Assembly (NCBI GenBank): GCA_018604165.1
Contig: CP075895.1
Span: 1,263,501-1,327,500, forward strand
DNA from: Chitinophagaceae bacterium LGM1
GTDB lineage: Bacteria; Bacteroidota; Bacteroidia; Chitinophagales; Chitinophagaceae
Length of the DNA: 64,000 nt
Reading direction: 5' to 3'
Position numbers and translations under genes: made by a program. Positions 27,722-36,669 of the stretch are shown here, piece after piece (positions within the stretch are counted from its first letter, which is position 1; each line of letters starts with the position of its first letter). The notes beneath the pieces are model-generated. The model ran no database searches, had not been told where the DNA came from, and saw only the letters and a program-made list of their open reading frames with translations.

Positions 27722-28228
27722 ATGAAAAAAATCTTGTTATTCGTTGCCTGTGGCTTCTTTGCTCTAAATGTAGCTACAGCACAAACTACCAAATTTGGCC
27801 ATATAGACTCTCGCGAACTATTGAAAGCCATGCCTGAAATGACTAAAGCCGAAAATGACATACAGGCTTATGCAAAAACGTTTCAGGATCAATTGCAAAC
27901 TATGAGTGCTGAGTATGAAAAGAAAGTGAAAGAATATCAGGCAGGTGAAAAGACAATGACTGATGCGGTGAAAGAGGTGAAAGTAAAAGAAATACAGGAT
28001 CTGGAAGGCCGCATACAAAGCACTAACCAAAGCGCACAGGAAAAAGTAGAGAAGAAGAGACAAGAATTGTTGCAACCTATTCTTGATAAAGCGGAGAAAG
28101 CTATAAAAGACGTAGCTAAAGAGAAGGCGTTTGATTATGTTTTTGACTCGAGCAATGGTAGTTTGCTACATGCACGTGATGCAGATAACTTGTTGCCATT
28201 AGTGAAAGCAAAGTTGGGAATTAAATAA
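27722..28228 (+). CDS. OmpH/Skp family periplasmic chaperone (copy 2)
   Basis: 168 residues. Signal peptide KKILLFVACGFFALNVATAQ, then TTKFGHIDSRELLKAMPEM, the usual Skp N-terminal strand (F-G-x-I-D/N-S), a long charged coiled coil rich in Lys/Glu/Gln, and LQPILDKAEKAIKDVAKEKAFDYVFDSS. It is similar in layout to copy 1 but only moderately similar in sequence, so the duplication is old; tandem skp genes after bamA are common in Bacteroidota. The terminator that follows ends the operon. Confidence 0.93.
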   Translation: MKKILLFVACGFFALNVATAQTTKFGHIDSRELLKAMPEMTKAENDIQAYAKTFQDQLQTMSAEYEKKVKEYQAGEKTMTDAVKEVKVKEIQDLEGRIQSTNQSAQEKVEKKRQELLQPILDKAEKAIKDVAKEKAFDYVFDSSNGSLLHARDADNLLPLVKAKLGIK

Positions 28229-28251
28229 CTCGCTGCTATTATAAAAATATC

Positions 28252-28284
28252 TTCAGCCCTGCATATTGCGGGGCTGAATTGTTT
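28252..28284 (+). terminator. Terminator of the uppS-bamA-skp-skp operon
   Basis: TTCAGCCC (28252-28259) pairs with GGGCTGAA (28271-28278) around an 11-base loop, followed by TTGTTTC. The T-run is short, so efficiency is uncertain. Confidence 0.6.
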
Positions 28285-28303
28285 CAGGCAAAGTAAAAAA
28301 ATA

Positions 28304-28334
28304 ATAAAGGGTGAACATCGTGTTCACCCTTTAT
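28304..28334 (-). terminator. Terminator of the tail-specific protease gene
   Basis: 14-bp perfect stem ATAAAGGGTGAACA (28304-28317) / TCG loop / TGTTCACCCTTTAT (28321-28334). On the minus strand it is followed by TATTTTTTTAC; it lies 24 bases after the stop codon. Confidence 0.85.
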
Positions 28335-28358
28335 CATGTAGGTCAATATTTTGAGTTA

Positions 28359-30524
28359 TTACTTCATTCCTGTACCCATATTTACTTTCATGCTAGGCTT
28401 CATCATATCGTTGATAATGTTTACAGTTTCAGATAGATAGATGTCTTTCTTGAGTCCCTTCATCCAGTCTTCATTCTTTTTGATGCTTGAGCTGTCAAGA
28501 TTTATTCTGGTAAGGTCGGCTTGTGGGTTTACGATATTCAATGGGGTTGTCTTTTTCTCTAATTCATCTATTTTTTTGCCAATGCTGTTTGCCTCTTCCA
28601 ATTCTTTACGGTAGCCAGTTTCACTAAGAGAAGCAGTGTTATTTTCTTCCATCTTTTTAATCCGCTCTGCATTTTCTTTTACAAGAGAGAAGGTTGGATT
28701 TCCTTCAGTACGTTTTTTACTATTAGCAGCCAGTTCTTTTACATTCACAGGATTGCTAACGGGTGCATAGCGGACTGCTGGTATTTCATCCCACTTCATG
28801 GCAGCTTTGTCACGGCGTTCGCCGAGGTCTAAATGATAATAGTTGTCGGGCAATACAATGTCCGGTGTTACACCTTTTAGTTGTGTAGAGCCACCATTGA
28901 TGCGGTAAAATTTTTGTATGGTCAACTTTAGTGAACCTATGGTGTCTTGCGATACGATGCGCTTGCCTGCTGCAATGCTAGCTAACCAACTATTATACTC
29001 ATCAAGCGAAATAACTTTTTGCACCGTACCCTTACCAAATGTGGTAGAACCTACAATCACGGCACGCTTATAGTCTTGCATAGCGGCTGCCAATATCTCA
29101 GATGCTGATGCACTACCCACATTTACCATTATAGCCAACGGGCCATCATATAAAGTGCCACTTTGCGGATCGTCTAATTGGGTAGCACCATTGCCATTTG
29201 TTTTTACTTGTACCATAGGGCCTTTGTCAATAAATAAACCTCCCATATTCACAACATCGCTCAATGAACCGCCACCATTACCACGAAGGTCGAGAATGAT
29301 GCCTGATACGCCTTCGTTTTTTAGTTTGGCAATTTCTAGTGCTACGTCATCTGCACACCTGCGCCCACCTGCCTGTTGAAAGTCTGCATAAAACTCCGGT
29401 AAGTATATATAACCTACTTTACCTGCAGGGCTGTTGATGATGGCAGACTTGGCAAATGTTTCTTCTTTCTCTACAATATCGCGGATGATGGGTATAACCT
29501 TTATCACTCCGCTTACTTGTTTTACTGTAAGCCTTACTTCAGTACCTCTCTTACCACGTATTATTTTTACAACATCGTCTATGTCATAGCCTTGCACATC
29601 TACAGGTTCTGCAGTGCCTTGTGCTACTTTCAGTATTTCATCTCCGGCTTTCAGCTCACCTTGTTTCCAGCAGGGGCTACCGGGTATTATCTGTACTATT
29701 TTTACTTTACCATCTTCATCGCGCAACTGTGCACCTATACCAAAGAAAGTGCCCGACATTTGTTCGTCGAACAGTGCTTTATCAACAGGTGGGAAGTAAT
29801 CGGTATGCGGGTCATGCGTACCGGCAAGGCTGTTGACGAAGAAAGTGAACCTGTCATCGCTTTTCAACTTGCGCATACGCTTGAAGTAAAAATCCATGTT
29901 CTTTTTTACAGATGCACGGGCTGCAGAGTCAAGTTGTTTATCGTTAAGCACCAGTTTTAGCGTTGTGTCTTTGTTCTCAACTTTCTTTTTCTGGTCGTCT
30001 TTCAGTTCTACATACTTAGCTAATACACGGTATTTCATATACTTCACCCAACGGCTTTGCAACTCTTTGGCATCTTTGGCATAAGGTGTTTTTTCACCAT
30101 TCAGGTTGATGGCTTCTTCTGTATTGAAGTTGAATGGCTCTTTTATAGCAGCCTGATAATATTTTTCAGCCTCGTTGATGCGGGTTTTATACAGTTCTTC
30201 AAACTCATTGAAAAAAGCTACGACATTTTCACCTTCGTTATCGTCCAGTATCAATTCATATTTCTTCAAAGTGTTAACATCGGCCTGTGTAATAATCCTC
30301 TTTTCATAATCCATTGCCGATAGTATTTTATGGAAGGCAGTGTATGAAAAAGAATCATCCATCTTACGGGGTTCGTAGTGGTTTTGCGATATGGCTTTCA
30401 ATACTGTCTTTATAGCCGTTTTGCGCTTTTCGTCTTCTGTATTGGCATTGGTAGTATATGTAAATGAAAAGAACGCTGCTAAGGCAGACAACACTAATAA
30501 TGGTATTAAAATCTTATTCTTCAT
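28359..30524 (-). CDS. Carboxy-terminal processing (tail-specific) protease, S41 family
   Basis: 721 residues from the ATG at 30524, which starts a normal signal/anchor segment (MKNKILIPLLVLSALAAFF); a start at 30545 adds seven residues. After an N-terminal helical domain (about 30-230) there is a PDZ domain (GTFFGIGAQLRDEDGKVKIV), then the S41 core: LRGNGGGSLSD, catalytic Ser in VGSASASE (near residue 470), and catalytic Lys in FGKGTVQ about 27 residues later. The C-terminal ~150 residues match the extra helical domain of Prc proteases. It trims periplasmic substrates with unstructured C-termini. A -7-like TACATTTG lies on the minus strand at 30565-30572. Confidence 0.94.
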   Translation of the reverse strand: MKNKILIPLLVLSALAAFFSFTYTTNANTEDEKRKTAIKTVLKAISQNHYEPRKMDDSFSYTAFHKILSAMDYEKRIITQADVNTLKKYELILDDNEGENVVAFFNEFEELYKTRINEAEKYYQAAIKEPFNFNTEEAINLNGEKTPYAKDAKELQSRWVKYMKYRVLAKYVELKDDQKKKVENKDTTLKLVLNDKQLDSAARASVKKNMDFYFKRMRKLKSDDRFTFFVNSLAGTHDPHTDYFPPVDKALFDEQMSGTFFGIGAQLRDEDGKVKIVQIIPGSPCWKQGELKAGDEILKVAQGTAEPVDVQGYDIDDVVKIIRGKRGTEVRLTVKQVSGVIKVIPIIRDIVEKEETFAKSAIINSPAGKVGYIYLPEFYADFQQAGGRRCADDVALEIAKLKNEGVSGIILDLRGNGGGSLSDVVNMGGLFIDKGPMVQVKTNGNGATQLDDPQSGTLYDGPLAIMVNVGSASASEILAAAMQDYKRAVIVGSTTFGKGTVQKVISLDEYNSWLASIAAGKRIVSQDTIGSLKLTIQKFYRINGGSTQLKGVTPDIVLPDNYYHLDLGERRDKAAMKWDEIPAVRYAPVSNPVNVKELAANSKKRTEGNPTFSLVKENAERIKKMEENNTASLSETGYRKELEEANSIGKKIDELEKKTTPLNIVNPQADLTRINLDSSSIKKNEDWMKGLKKDIYLSETVNIINDMMKPSMKVNMGTGMK

Positions 30525-30672
30525 GAATCGTAACATAATCCTCAATTAAATTAAGCTATTATAACAAATGTAACTGATTTAGCGTTAATAAAAAGCTAAT
30601 GAAAACACACGCTGAACGCCCTAAAAGGGGGATTTTTGATAGTATAACGTAAATTGCATAACTATTGTTGGT

Positions 30673-31413
30673 ATGAAGCAGGTGTACTTTAAAGATATAG
30701 GGCTGGTAGAATACGGCGATGCATGGCAGATGCAGGAAGCCCTGATGAAAAAAGGGTTGGACATAAAAGCATCGTGGTATAATGATGCCACTACTGATAG
30801 TACACGCAGTGAGCGTATTGATAATTATTTGCTGCTATGCAATCATCCGCATGTATATACGCTTGGTAAAAGCGGACATATTGAAAACCTATTGGTGAAC
30901 GACAGCAGGCTGCAACAGATAGGGGCTACATTTTACAAAACAAATCGTGGCGGCGATATTACCTATCATGGGCCCGGACAATTAGTAGGCTACCCGATAC
31001 TGGACCTAGAACAGTTTTACACCGACTTGGGTAAATACATGCGCAATCTGGAAGAGGTAATTATACAAACATTGGATGCATTTGGCATTGCAGGTGGTAG
31101 GCTGCAAGGCTCAACAGGTGTGTGGCTGGATGCGGATGATGCATACAAAGCACGCAAGATATGCGCTATGGGTGTGAGGAGCAGCCGATGGATAACAATG
31201 CATGGCTTTGCACTGAATGTGAATGCTGATTTACAATATTTTGACAACATAGTGCCTTGTGGCATCAGCGATAAAAAAGTAACATCTATGCATAAAGAAT
31301 TGGGTAGTAGTGTAGATGAGGATAAAGTAAAAGAAGTATTGAAAAAATATTTTGAGCAAGTGTTTGAATGTGAGTTGGTTAATAATTTGGTAACACAAGA
31401 TGTAACGAGCTGA
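30673..31413 (+). CDS. lipB: Octanoyltransferase LipB
   Basis: 246 residues. The LipB signature RGGDITYHGPGQLVGYPILD is at 92-111; catalytic Lys162 is in ARKICAMGV and the acyl-accepting Cys196 in IVPCGISDKKVTSM. The enzyme moves octanoate from acyl carrier protein to lipoyl domains of 2-oxoacid dehydrogenases, in the cytoplasm. Length is typical, with a short C-terminal extension. It is divergent from the tail-specific protease gene. The dihydrolipoyl dehydrogenase gene lies 4.5 kb away, but I see no operon linking them. Confidence 0.96.
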   Translation: MKQVYFKDIGLVEYGDAWQMQEALMKKGLDIKASWYNDATTDSTRSERIDNYLLLCNHPHVYTLGKSGHIENLLVNDSRLQQIGATFYKTNRGGDITYHGPGQLVGYPILDLEQFYTDLGKYMRNLEEVIIQTLDAFGIAGGRLQGSTGVWLDADDAYKARKICAMGVRSSRWITMHGFALNVNADLQYFDNIVPCGISDKKVTSMHKELGSSVDEDKVKEVLKKYFEQVFECELVNNLVTQDVTS

Positions 31414-31455
31414 TATTATATTAGTAATCCGTTTTTAGTAATAGGGTAGTACCCG

Positions 31456-32088
31456 ATGCACGATAAGATAACATACCACTGGGGCGATAGCCATTTGCAG
31501 ATAGTGCTGGGCAACCGCATTGCGCCGCGCATCAAAGCGTTGTATTGGGGAGAGTTTTTGCTGACATTGGGTATGGCTACCATCTTTTTGTTGCAGTCGC
31601 TGCCATTGTTGTCCGGCATCGTCCATTTTATATCGGGTATGGGTGCAGCATTTTTGTACGCGTTGGCGGCATACAGGTTTGTATCGCGTATGATGTATAA
31701 AGAAGAAGTATGGCTGGATGAAGAATGCCTGATGGTGGTTAACGCTACACCCTTCAAACGGAAAGTGAAGAAATACCAGTGGGCTTTTATGGGGCCATTG
31801 CATTATGCCGGTAAGCTCCCCAAAACCGACCATCCGCTAAAGGGGCAGTGCTACGATTATTTTGGCTTTGAAACACAAGAACAACTGATACAGGATATAC
31901 ACGATGAGGGCAACCTGTACTTTAATTACGAAGGATATGCAGTACGCTTTGCCAGGGCTGTGTACAGCTGGGATGCTGAAGAAATGGTACGCATCATGAA
32001 GCTGCATGCCGGACGTAACCTGAAGTTAGCACCAGAATGGAAACAACTGATGCAACAAACATCGTACGATGTGGAAGACGAGGCTTAG
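31456..32088 (+). CDS. Membrane-anchored protein, unknown
   Basis: 210 residues. Two hydrophobic segments at about residues 30-50 and 53-75 form a hairpin, followed by a basic stretch (RFVSRMMYKEEVWLDEECLMVV) and a soluble C-terminal half of mixed strands and helices. The pattern (membrane hairpin, then a strand-rich domain) resembles YcxB-like or PH-like membrane proteins, but this is not secure. It follows lipB by 42 bases in the same direction. Its last four bases overlap the end of the convergent gene. Confidence 0.65.
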   Translation: MHDKITYHWGDSHLQIVLGNRIAPRIKALYWGEFLLTLGMATIFLLQSLPLLSGIVHFISGMGAAFLYALAAYRFVSRMMYKEEVWLDEECLMVVNATPFKRKVKKYQWAFMGPLHYAGKLPKTDHPLKGQCYDYFGFETQEQLIQDIHDEGNLYFNYEGYAVRFARAVYSWDAEEMVRIMKLHAGRNLKLAPEWKQLMQQTSYDVEDEA

Positions 32089-32888
32089 TAAATAGTAATA
32101 AAGCCTGTTTCCAATACTTTCCTGTCTTGCCTTAGCTCGAATTTAAAGATGCCTTTCTTTTGAAAATTGCGCTTGTCTATAATTATCATTTCTTCCGTAA
32201 CACGGTTTATCTCTAGTATTCTTTTTTCGTCTTGATTGAAGAAAAAGACAGAATAATGATGCGAGCGGTAGTCTGGTAAATCTAATGTTACGTGCCCGGT
32301 AAAAGGGTTGGTGAATACGTACTGGGATTTGATGTATGCCAACCCATCTTCACTTTCTTCTTCGGGTATGTCAAGTGTTATTTTGGGTGGCGGAATGGGT
32401 TGAGGTGGTGTTTCAGTATTGTTAGCTTCTGTTGTATTATTTGTTGTATTGGTTGTGTTTATATCAGACTTTGTTTCTTCTATCTTAATATTTGCTACCA
32501 GTTTCTGTAACGAGTCGTTGGGTGCTAATACACGTGCGTTTAATATATCGGCACTATCCACCATTATTTTAAAGCGGTTGCTATACCATGTAAGGTCTGA
32601 ATTGAAAACGATATAAAGGCGATACCAGTTTTTCCCCGGTTTGGGATGGCCATCTATATATGCTTGCGCTCCTTTTTTTACATTTCTTACCAGCCCGAGG
32701 GTGACGAAATTATAAACACTGTCGGACGAGCGCTGAACGGCAATAGATTTAATACCATCATACTGGCAGTTCCAGCTTATGACATTGATGCCTTTATCTG
32801 TAGAGCCTGTTATATCGGGTAGCATGGGTTGTGCCCAAGCAGTAGTAGTTATAAACAGCAGGAAAAGAAACGATACAAACCGAAACAT
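32085..32888 (-). CDS. Secreted protein with FN3-like domain and Asn/Thr-rich linker, unknown
   Basis: 267 residues. Signal peptide FRFVSFLFLLFITTTAWAQ. Residues ~25-115 (INVISWNCQYDGIKSIAVQRS through SNRFKIMVD) have the strand order and the W/veRS pattern of a fibronectin type III-like module. A low-complexity linker of Asn and Thr (about 140-165) and a PPQPIPPP stretch follow, then a C-terminal domain of ~90 residues with RSHHYSVFFFNQDEKRILEINRVTEEM, which recalls the beta-hairpin modules at the end of T9SS cargo but lacks the PNP motif of a sorting domain. Role unknown. Confidence 0.65.
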   Translation of the reverse strand: MFRFVSFLFLLFITTTAWAQPMLPDITGSTDKGINVISWNCQYDGIKSIAVQRSSDSVYNFVTLGLVRNVKKGAQAYIDGHPKPGKNWYRLYIVFNSDLTWYSNRFKIMVDSADILNARVLAPNDSLQKLVANIKIEETKSDINTTNTTNNTTEANNTETPPQPIPPPKITLDIPEEESEDGLAYIKSQYVFTNPFTGHVTLDLPDYRSHHYSVFFFNQDEKRILEINRVTEEMIIIDKRNFQKKGIFKFELRQDRKVLETGFITIY

Positions 32889-32987
32889 CCGCCAAACCTA
32901 CGCTAAAATCGGTTTCGGTAAAAATCATACAACAAGATTTTATTTTCTCTAACATTTGCCATAATTCAGCCATATCAGCGTATTGCA

Positions 32988-33019
32988 TTTGTACAAACAA
33001 CAAATTCTTTATAGGTTTG
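32988..33019 (+). promoter_or_regulatory. Promoter of the amino-acid permease gene
   Basis: TTTG (32988-32991), 20-base spacer, TAGGTTTG (33012-33019): an exact match to the Bacteroidota TTTG-N19-21-TAnnTTTG promoter. Expected start of transcription is about 33025, 14 bases before the ATG at 33039. Confidence 0.8.
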
Positions 33020-33038
33020 AAAGCATATCTACTATTCT

Positions 33039-34523
33039 ATGGGTTTATTTGTAAGGAAACCAATTCAAAGTCTGATAGCGGAAGCTACAAATGAAGAAAA
33101 GGGATTAAAACGTACGCTTGGTGCCACAAACTTGGTTGCATTGGGTATTGGTGCTATTATTGGTGCTGGCTTGTTTGTTAGAACTGCTGCTGCTGCTGCA
33201 AACAATGCTGGTCCGTCAGTTACTATCGGCTTTATAGTAGCGGCTATTGGTTGTGCATTTGCCGGGCTATGCTATGCTGAATTCGCGTCTATGATACCTA
33301 TTGCTGGTAGCGCATATACATACAGCTATGCTACAATGGGTGAGTTTGTTGCTTGGATAATTGGTTGGGATTTGGTGCTGGAATACGCTGTTGGTGCTGC
33401 AACTGTAGGTATTGCATGGAGTGAATACTTAAATAAGTTACTGGAAACAATAAACCCTGGTTGGCGGATACCGTATGAATGGTCACACTCGCCTTTTGAA
33501 GTATTGAAAGATGCAGCCGGAGTGGAGATAGCACATGGTATCATGAACATACCTGCATTATTTATCATTCTCCTCATATCATTATTGCTTATTAGAGGTA
33601 CCAAAGAGTCTGCAATTTTTAATGGTGTTATCGTAATAACAAAAGTATCAATTGTAGTGCTTTTTATTGTTTTAGGCTGGTCTTACATCAACCCGGTAAA
33701 CCATGCAACGTATATACCAACTCCATCAGTATTTACAGATAGCCAAGGCGTTGACCACAACTTTGGTGGCATTATGGGAATATTAGGAGCTGCAGGTGTT
33801 GTGTTCTTTGCATTTATTGGCTTTGACGCAGTATCTACAGCAGCTCAAGAAGCTAAGAATCCAAAAAAAGACATGCCAATTGGCATATTAGGTTCGCTGG
33901 TGGTATGTACTATTCTTTATATACTATTTGCACACGTATTAACAGGTGTCGCAAGTATTGAAGATTTCAGAACAACAGGTAAGGAAGCTTCTGTTGCATA
34001 CGCTATTAAAACCTATATGCATGAATATAAGTGGTTGGCAGATTTAGTAACTGTAGCCATATTAGCAGGCTTTTCGTCTGTAATATTAGTGATGCTAATG
34101 GGGCAATCTCGTGTGTTTTACTCAATGAGTGTTGATGGCTTGGTGCCAAAAATATTCTCTGATTTACACCCTAAGTTCAAAACACCATACAAATCAAATT
34201 TAATATTCTTTGTTTTAGTTGGTGGTTTTGCTGCATTTGTACCTGGCGATATAGTTGGTGATATGACAAGTATTGGTACATTATTCGCGTTTATATTGGT
34301 ATGCATAGGTGTGTGGATGCTAAGAGTAAAACATCCCGAAATTCAAAGACAATTTAAGACACCATTAGTACCACTTGTTCCGATACTAGGGGTATTAGTA
34401 TGCGGTGCAATGATTTTTGGTTTAGGCTGGACTAACTGGGCTAGATTACTAGGTTGGCTTGCAATAGGCTTTGTTATATATTTCTTCTATAGCAGAAAGC
34501 ATAGTAAGCTTAATAATCCTTAA
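33039..34523 (+). CDS. APC family amino-acid permease (cationic amino-acid transporter type)
   Basis: 494 residues with about 12 to 14 membrane spans. The N-terminal NLVALGIGAIIGAGLFVRT is the substrate-binding unwound helix 1 of APC transporters (GxIIGxGxF), and YAEFASMIPIAGSAYTYSY is helix 3 with its characteristic P-x-A-G-S-A-Y-T-Y. The FFAFIGFDAVSTAAQEAKNPKKDMP stretch is helix 6. These fit the cationic amino-acid transporter (YfnA/SLC7A1-like) branch. Substrate direction and specificity are not proven by sequence. It is monocistronic, driven by a near-consensus promoter with a 14-base leader. Confidence 0.93.
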   Translation: MGLFVRKPIQSLIAEATNEEKGLKRTLGATNLVALGIGAIIGAGLFVRTAAAAANNAGPSVTIGFIVAAIGCAFAGLCYAEFASMIPIAGSAYTYSYATMGEFVAWIIGWDLVLEYAVGAATVGIAWSEYLNKLLETINPGWRIPYEWSHSPFEVLKDAAGVEIAHGIMNIPALFIILLISLLLIRGTKESAIFNGVIVITKVSIVVLFIVLGWSYINPVNHATYIPTPSVFTDSQGVDHNFGGIMGILGAAGVVFFAFIGFDAVSTAAQEAKNPKKDMPIGILGSLVVCTILYILFAHVLTGVASIEDFRTTGKEASVAYAIKTYMHEYKWLADLVTVAILAGFSSVILVMLMGQSRVFYSMSVDGLVPKIFSDLHPKFKTPYKSNLIFFVLVGGFAAFVPGDIVGDMTSIGTLFAFILVCIGVWMLRVKHPEIQRQFKTPLVPLVPILGVLVCGAMIFGLGWTNWARLLGWLAIGFVIYFFYSRKHSKLNNP

Positions 34524-34525
34524 CC

Positions 34526-35023
34526 TCACTTCCCCGAACGGATAATATTATTATTTCTCAGGTGCTCCAATGTTAAGGGGGCACCTGTTTTATTGTTGCT
34601 GTATGCAATAACGGTTGCATTGAGTAAGTCATGGTCGCCACCAGTAGTTATAAATGCCTGCTTTTGCAACAGGATGTAAGCTGCCGCTTCACTCAGCACA
34701 GGATAATCCTGCCATTGGCTGATGAGGTTTTTAGATAGCAGGTGTTTTAGTTTATCGGTGTTATTGCCCGAGCGTTTGCCCAAATAGTTGACGATTTTGT
34801 ATTGGCTTTCGAGCAGCAGTTGCAGTACAAACCTGTCTGTATGCTGCACATAGTTGTGTGTACAGGTATTGTGATACACGGCTATTGCATACATTTTGGG
34901 TTGCATACTGACTGGGCTAACATAGGTGCAGATGTTCATATTTGCCCTGCCATCGTGCATGGTTACAAGACTATAGACAGCCTCTGCAGTTCGGTTCCAG
35001 GGCTTTGTTTTTATTGTTGCCAT
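34526..35023 (-). CDS. Flavin reductase-like protein
   Basis: 165 residues from the ATG at 35023; the first ATG at 35050 adds nine hydrophobic residues. The segment NMNICTYVSPVSMQPKMYAIAVYHNTCTHNYVQHTDRFVLQLL has the order of the flavin-reductase-like FMN-binding domain (strand T-x-x-T/S-x-x-S, then strand). The usual catalytic and dimer motifs of NADH:FMN oxidoreductases are weak, and no NAD site is obvious, so it may be a degenerate or non-catalytic FMN-binding member. The two genes are convergent, with stops two bases apart. Confidence 0.7.
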   Translation of the reverse strand: MATIKTKPWNRTAEAVYSLVTMHDGRANMNICTYVSPVSMQPKMYAIAVYHNTCTHNYVQHTDRFVLQLLLESQYKIVNYLGKRSGNNTDKLKHLLSKNLISQWQDYPVLSEAAAYILLQKQAFITTGGDHDLLNATVIAYSNNKTGAPLTLEHLRNNNIIRSGK

Positions 35024-35151
35024 AGTAGTAATTACAAACAAACCGGCCATAAGTTGCAGCCCCGCCTTTTTCCTTTTAACTCTACTATTTATTACCTACA
35101 TTTGTCCGTTCAATTTTCAGAATACATTTTAATATTTTAAAATATTTCTTT

Positions 35152-36558
35152 ATGGCGTATGATGTTATAGTTGTAGGTAGTGGCCCCGGTGGTTATGTAG
35201 CTGCTATCCGTGCTACACAATTGGGTTATAAAACGGCTATCGTAGAAAAAGAAAGCCTTGGCGGTATATGCCTCAACTGGGGTTGTATCCCTACCAAAGC
35301 ACTCATCAAGTCGGCACAGGTATTGGAGTATCTTTCTCATGCACAAGACTATGGTATCATAGCGGGCGAATCAAAAGCAGATTTCAATGCAGTCATTAAA
35401 CGCAGCCGTGGTGTTGCCGATAAAATGAGCAAGGGCATCCAGTTTTTGATGAAGAAGAACAAGATAGATGTGCTGATGGGTATGGGTAAACTGAATGCTA
35501 AGAAAGAAGTAGAAGTAACAGGTGCAGATGGCAAGACAACTGCCTACGCTGCTAAGCACGTAATACTGGCAACAGGTGGCCGCGCACGCCAACTGCCCAA
35601 CCTGCCTATAGATGGTAAGAAAATAATAGGCTACCGCGAGGCGATGAACCTGCCGACACAACCTAAGTCTATGATAGTAGTAGGTAGCGGTGCGATAGGT
35701 GTTGAGTTTGCGTACGTGTACAACAGCATGGGTACAAAAGTGACCATTGTAGAGTTTATGCCACGCATAGTGCCGGTAGAAGATGAAGATATATCGAAAG
35801 AACTGGAGAAGATATACAAGAAGAAAGGCATGACCATCATGACCAATGCTTCTGTAGAAAAAGTAGAAGCTAAAGGTGCAGGCGTGGTTGCCCATGTAAA
35901 AACGGCTGATGGCATGACTACGCTGGAAGCGGATGTAGTACTGAGCGCGGTGGGTGTATCTGCCAACATCGAAAACATAGGGCTGGAAACATTGGGTATC
36001 AAAACAGAAAAAGATAGGATAGTAGTAGATAAATACTACAATACCAATGTAGGTGGCGTCTATGCCATCGGCGACATAGTGCCCGGGCAGGCACTGGCGC
36101 ACGTAGCTATGAAAGAAGCGGTGATTTGCATTGAAGCCATTGCCAATAAAGAAGGTAAGTACCACCATGCACCAGAAGCGTTGGATTATAACAACGTACC
36201 GGGCTGTACATACTGCTCACCAGAAATAGCTTCTGTTGGTATGACAGAAAAGCAAGCTAAGGAAGCTGGTTACGAACTGAAAGTAGGTAAGTTCCCTTTC
36301 AGCGCATCGGGTAAGGCAAGTGCTGCAGGTGCCAACGAGGGTTTTGTAAAAGTAATTTTTGACGCTAAATATGGTGAATGGTTAGGCACACACATGATAG
36401 GTGCAAACGTTACCGAAATCATAGCACAAACAGTGGCAAGCCGCAAGCTGGAAACTACATGGCAGGAGCAGTTAGATACCATCTTCCCGCACCCGACTAT
36501 GAGCGAAGCGGTGAAAGATGCTATAGAAGTAGCACTGGGTGAGGCGATACATTTATAG
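35152..36558 (+). CDS. lpdA: Dihydrolipoyl dehydrogenase
   Basis: 468 residues. FAD-binding VVGSGPGGYVAA at 8-19, redox-active Cys40/Cys45 in GGICLNWGCIPTK, NAD-binding VVGSGAIGVEFA, and the catalytic His447-Glu452 pair in HPTMSEAV show a complete E3 enzyme that reoxidises dihydrolipoyl groups of pyruvate, 2-oxoglutarate and glycine cleavage complexes in the cytoplasm. A -7 TACATTTG lies at 35097-35104, about 48 bases upstream of the ATG, with a poor -33. Straight after the stop comes a TAGAAAGTAG-type repeat and then a strong terminator. Confidence 0.97.
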   Translation: MAYDVIVVGSGPGGYVAAIRATQLGYKTAIVEKESLGGICLNWGCIPTKALIKSAQVLEYLSHAQDYGIIAGESKADFNAVIKRSRGVADKMSKGIQFLMKKNKIDVLMGMGKLNAKKEVEVTGADGKTTAYAAKHVILATGGRARQLPNLPIDGKKIIGYREAMNLPTQPKSMIVVGSGAIGVEFAYVYNSMGTKVTIVEFMPRIVPVEDEDISKELEKIYKKKGMTIMTNASVEKVEAKGAGVVAHVKTADGMTTLEADVVLSAVGVSANIENIGLETLGIKTEKDRIVVDKYYNTNVGGVYAIGDIVPGQALAHVAMKEAVICIEAIANKEGKYHHAPEALDYNNVPGCTYCSPEIASVGMTEKQAKEAGYELKVGKFPFSASGKASAAGANEGFVKVIFDAKYGEWLGTHMIGANVTEIIAQTVASRKLETTWQEQLDTIFPHPTMSEAVKDAIEVALGEAIHL

Positions 36559-36585
36559 TAGAAAGTAGTAAGTAATAAGTAGTAA
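36555..36585. repeat. Solo copy of the S23-element end repeat (TATAGTAGAAAGTAG)
   Basis: TATAGTAGAAAGTAG is identical to 15 bases of the left inverted repeat that flanks the S23-type gene between rpoB and rpoC, and is followed by imperfect TAGTAAGTAATAAGTAGTAAG tandem repeats. It starts within the lpdA stop codon. No S23-like gene follows. Confidence 0.55.
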
Positions 36586-36598
36586 GATATAGGAATAC

Positions 36599-36629
36599 AA
36601 ACGGCTGTCATTTGGCAGCCGTTTTATTT
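36599..36629 (+). terminator. Terminator of lpdA
   Basis: AAACGGCTG (36599-36607) pairs with CAGCCGTTT (36616-36624), short loop, followed by TATTTTC. Confidence 0.85.
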
Positions 36630-36669
36630 TCAATGGGTGTTTGCATACATTCGTGTTTTACAATTGAAT

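Noticed and set aside
31435-31833. Minus-strand frames opposite the membrane protein after lipB
   Set aside because: Shadows of the plus-strand gene, which has a good membrane-hairpin profile and spacing to lipB.
35371-36168. 265-codon minus-strand frame opposite lpdA
   Set aside because: Antisense to the FAD/NAD domains of lpdA; no independent support.
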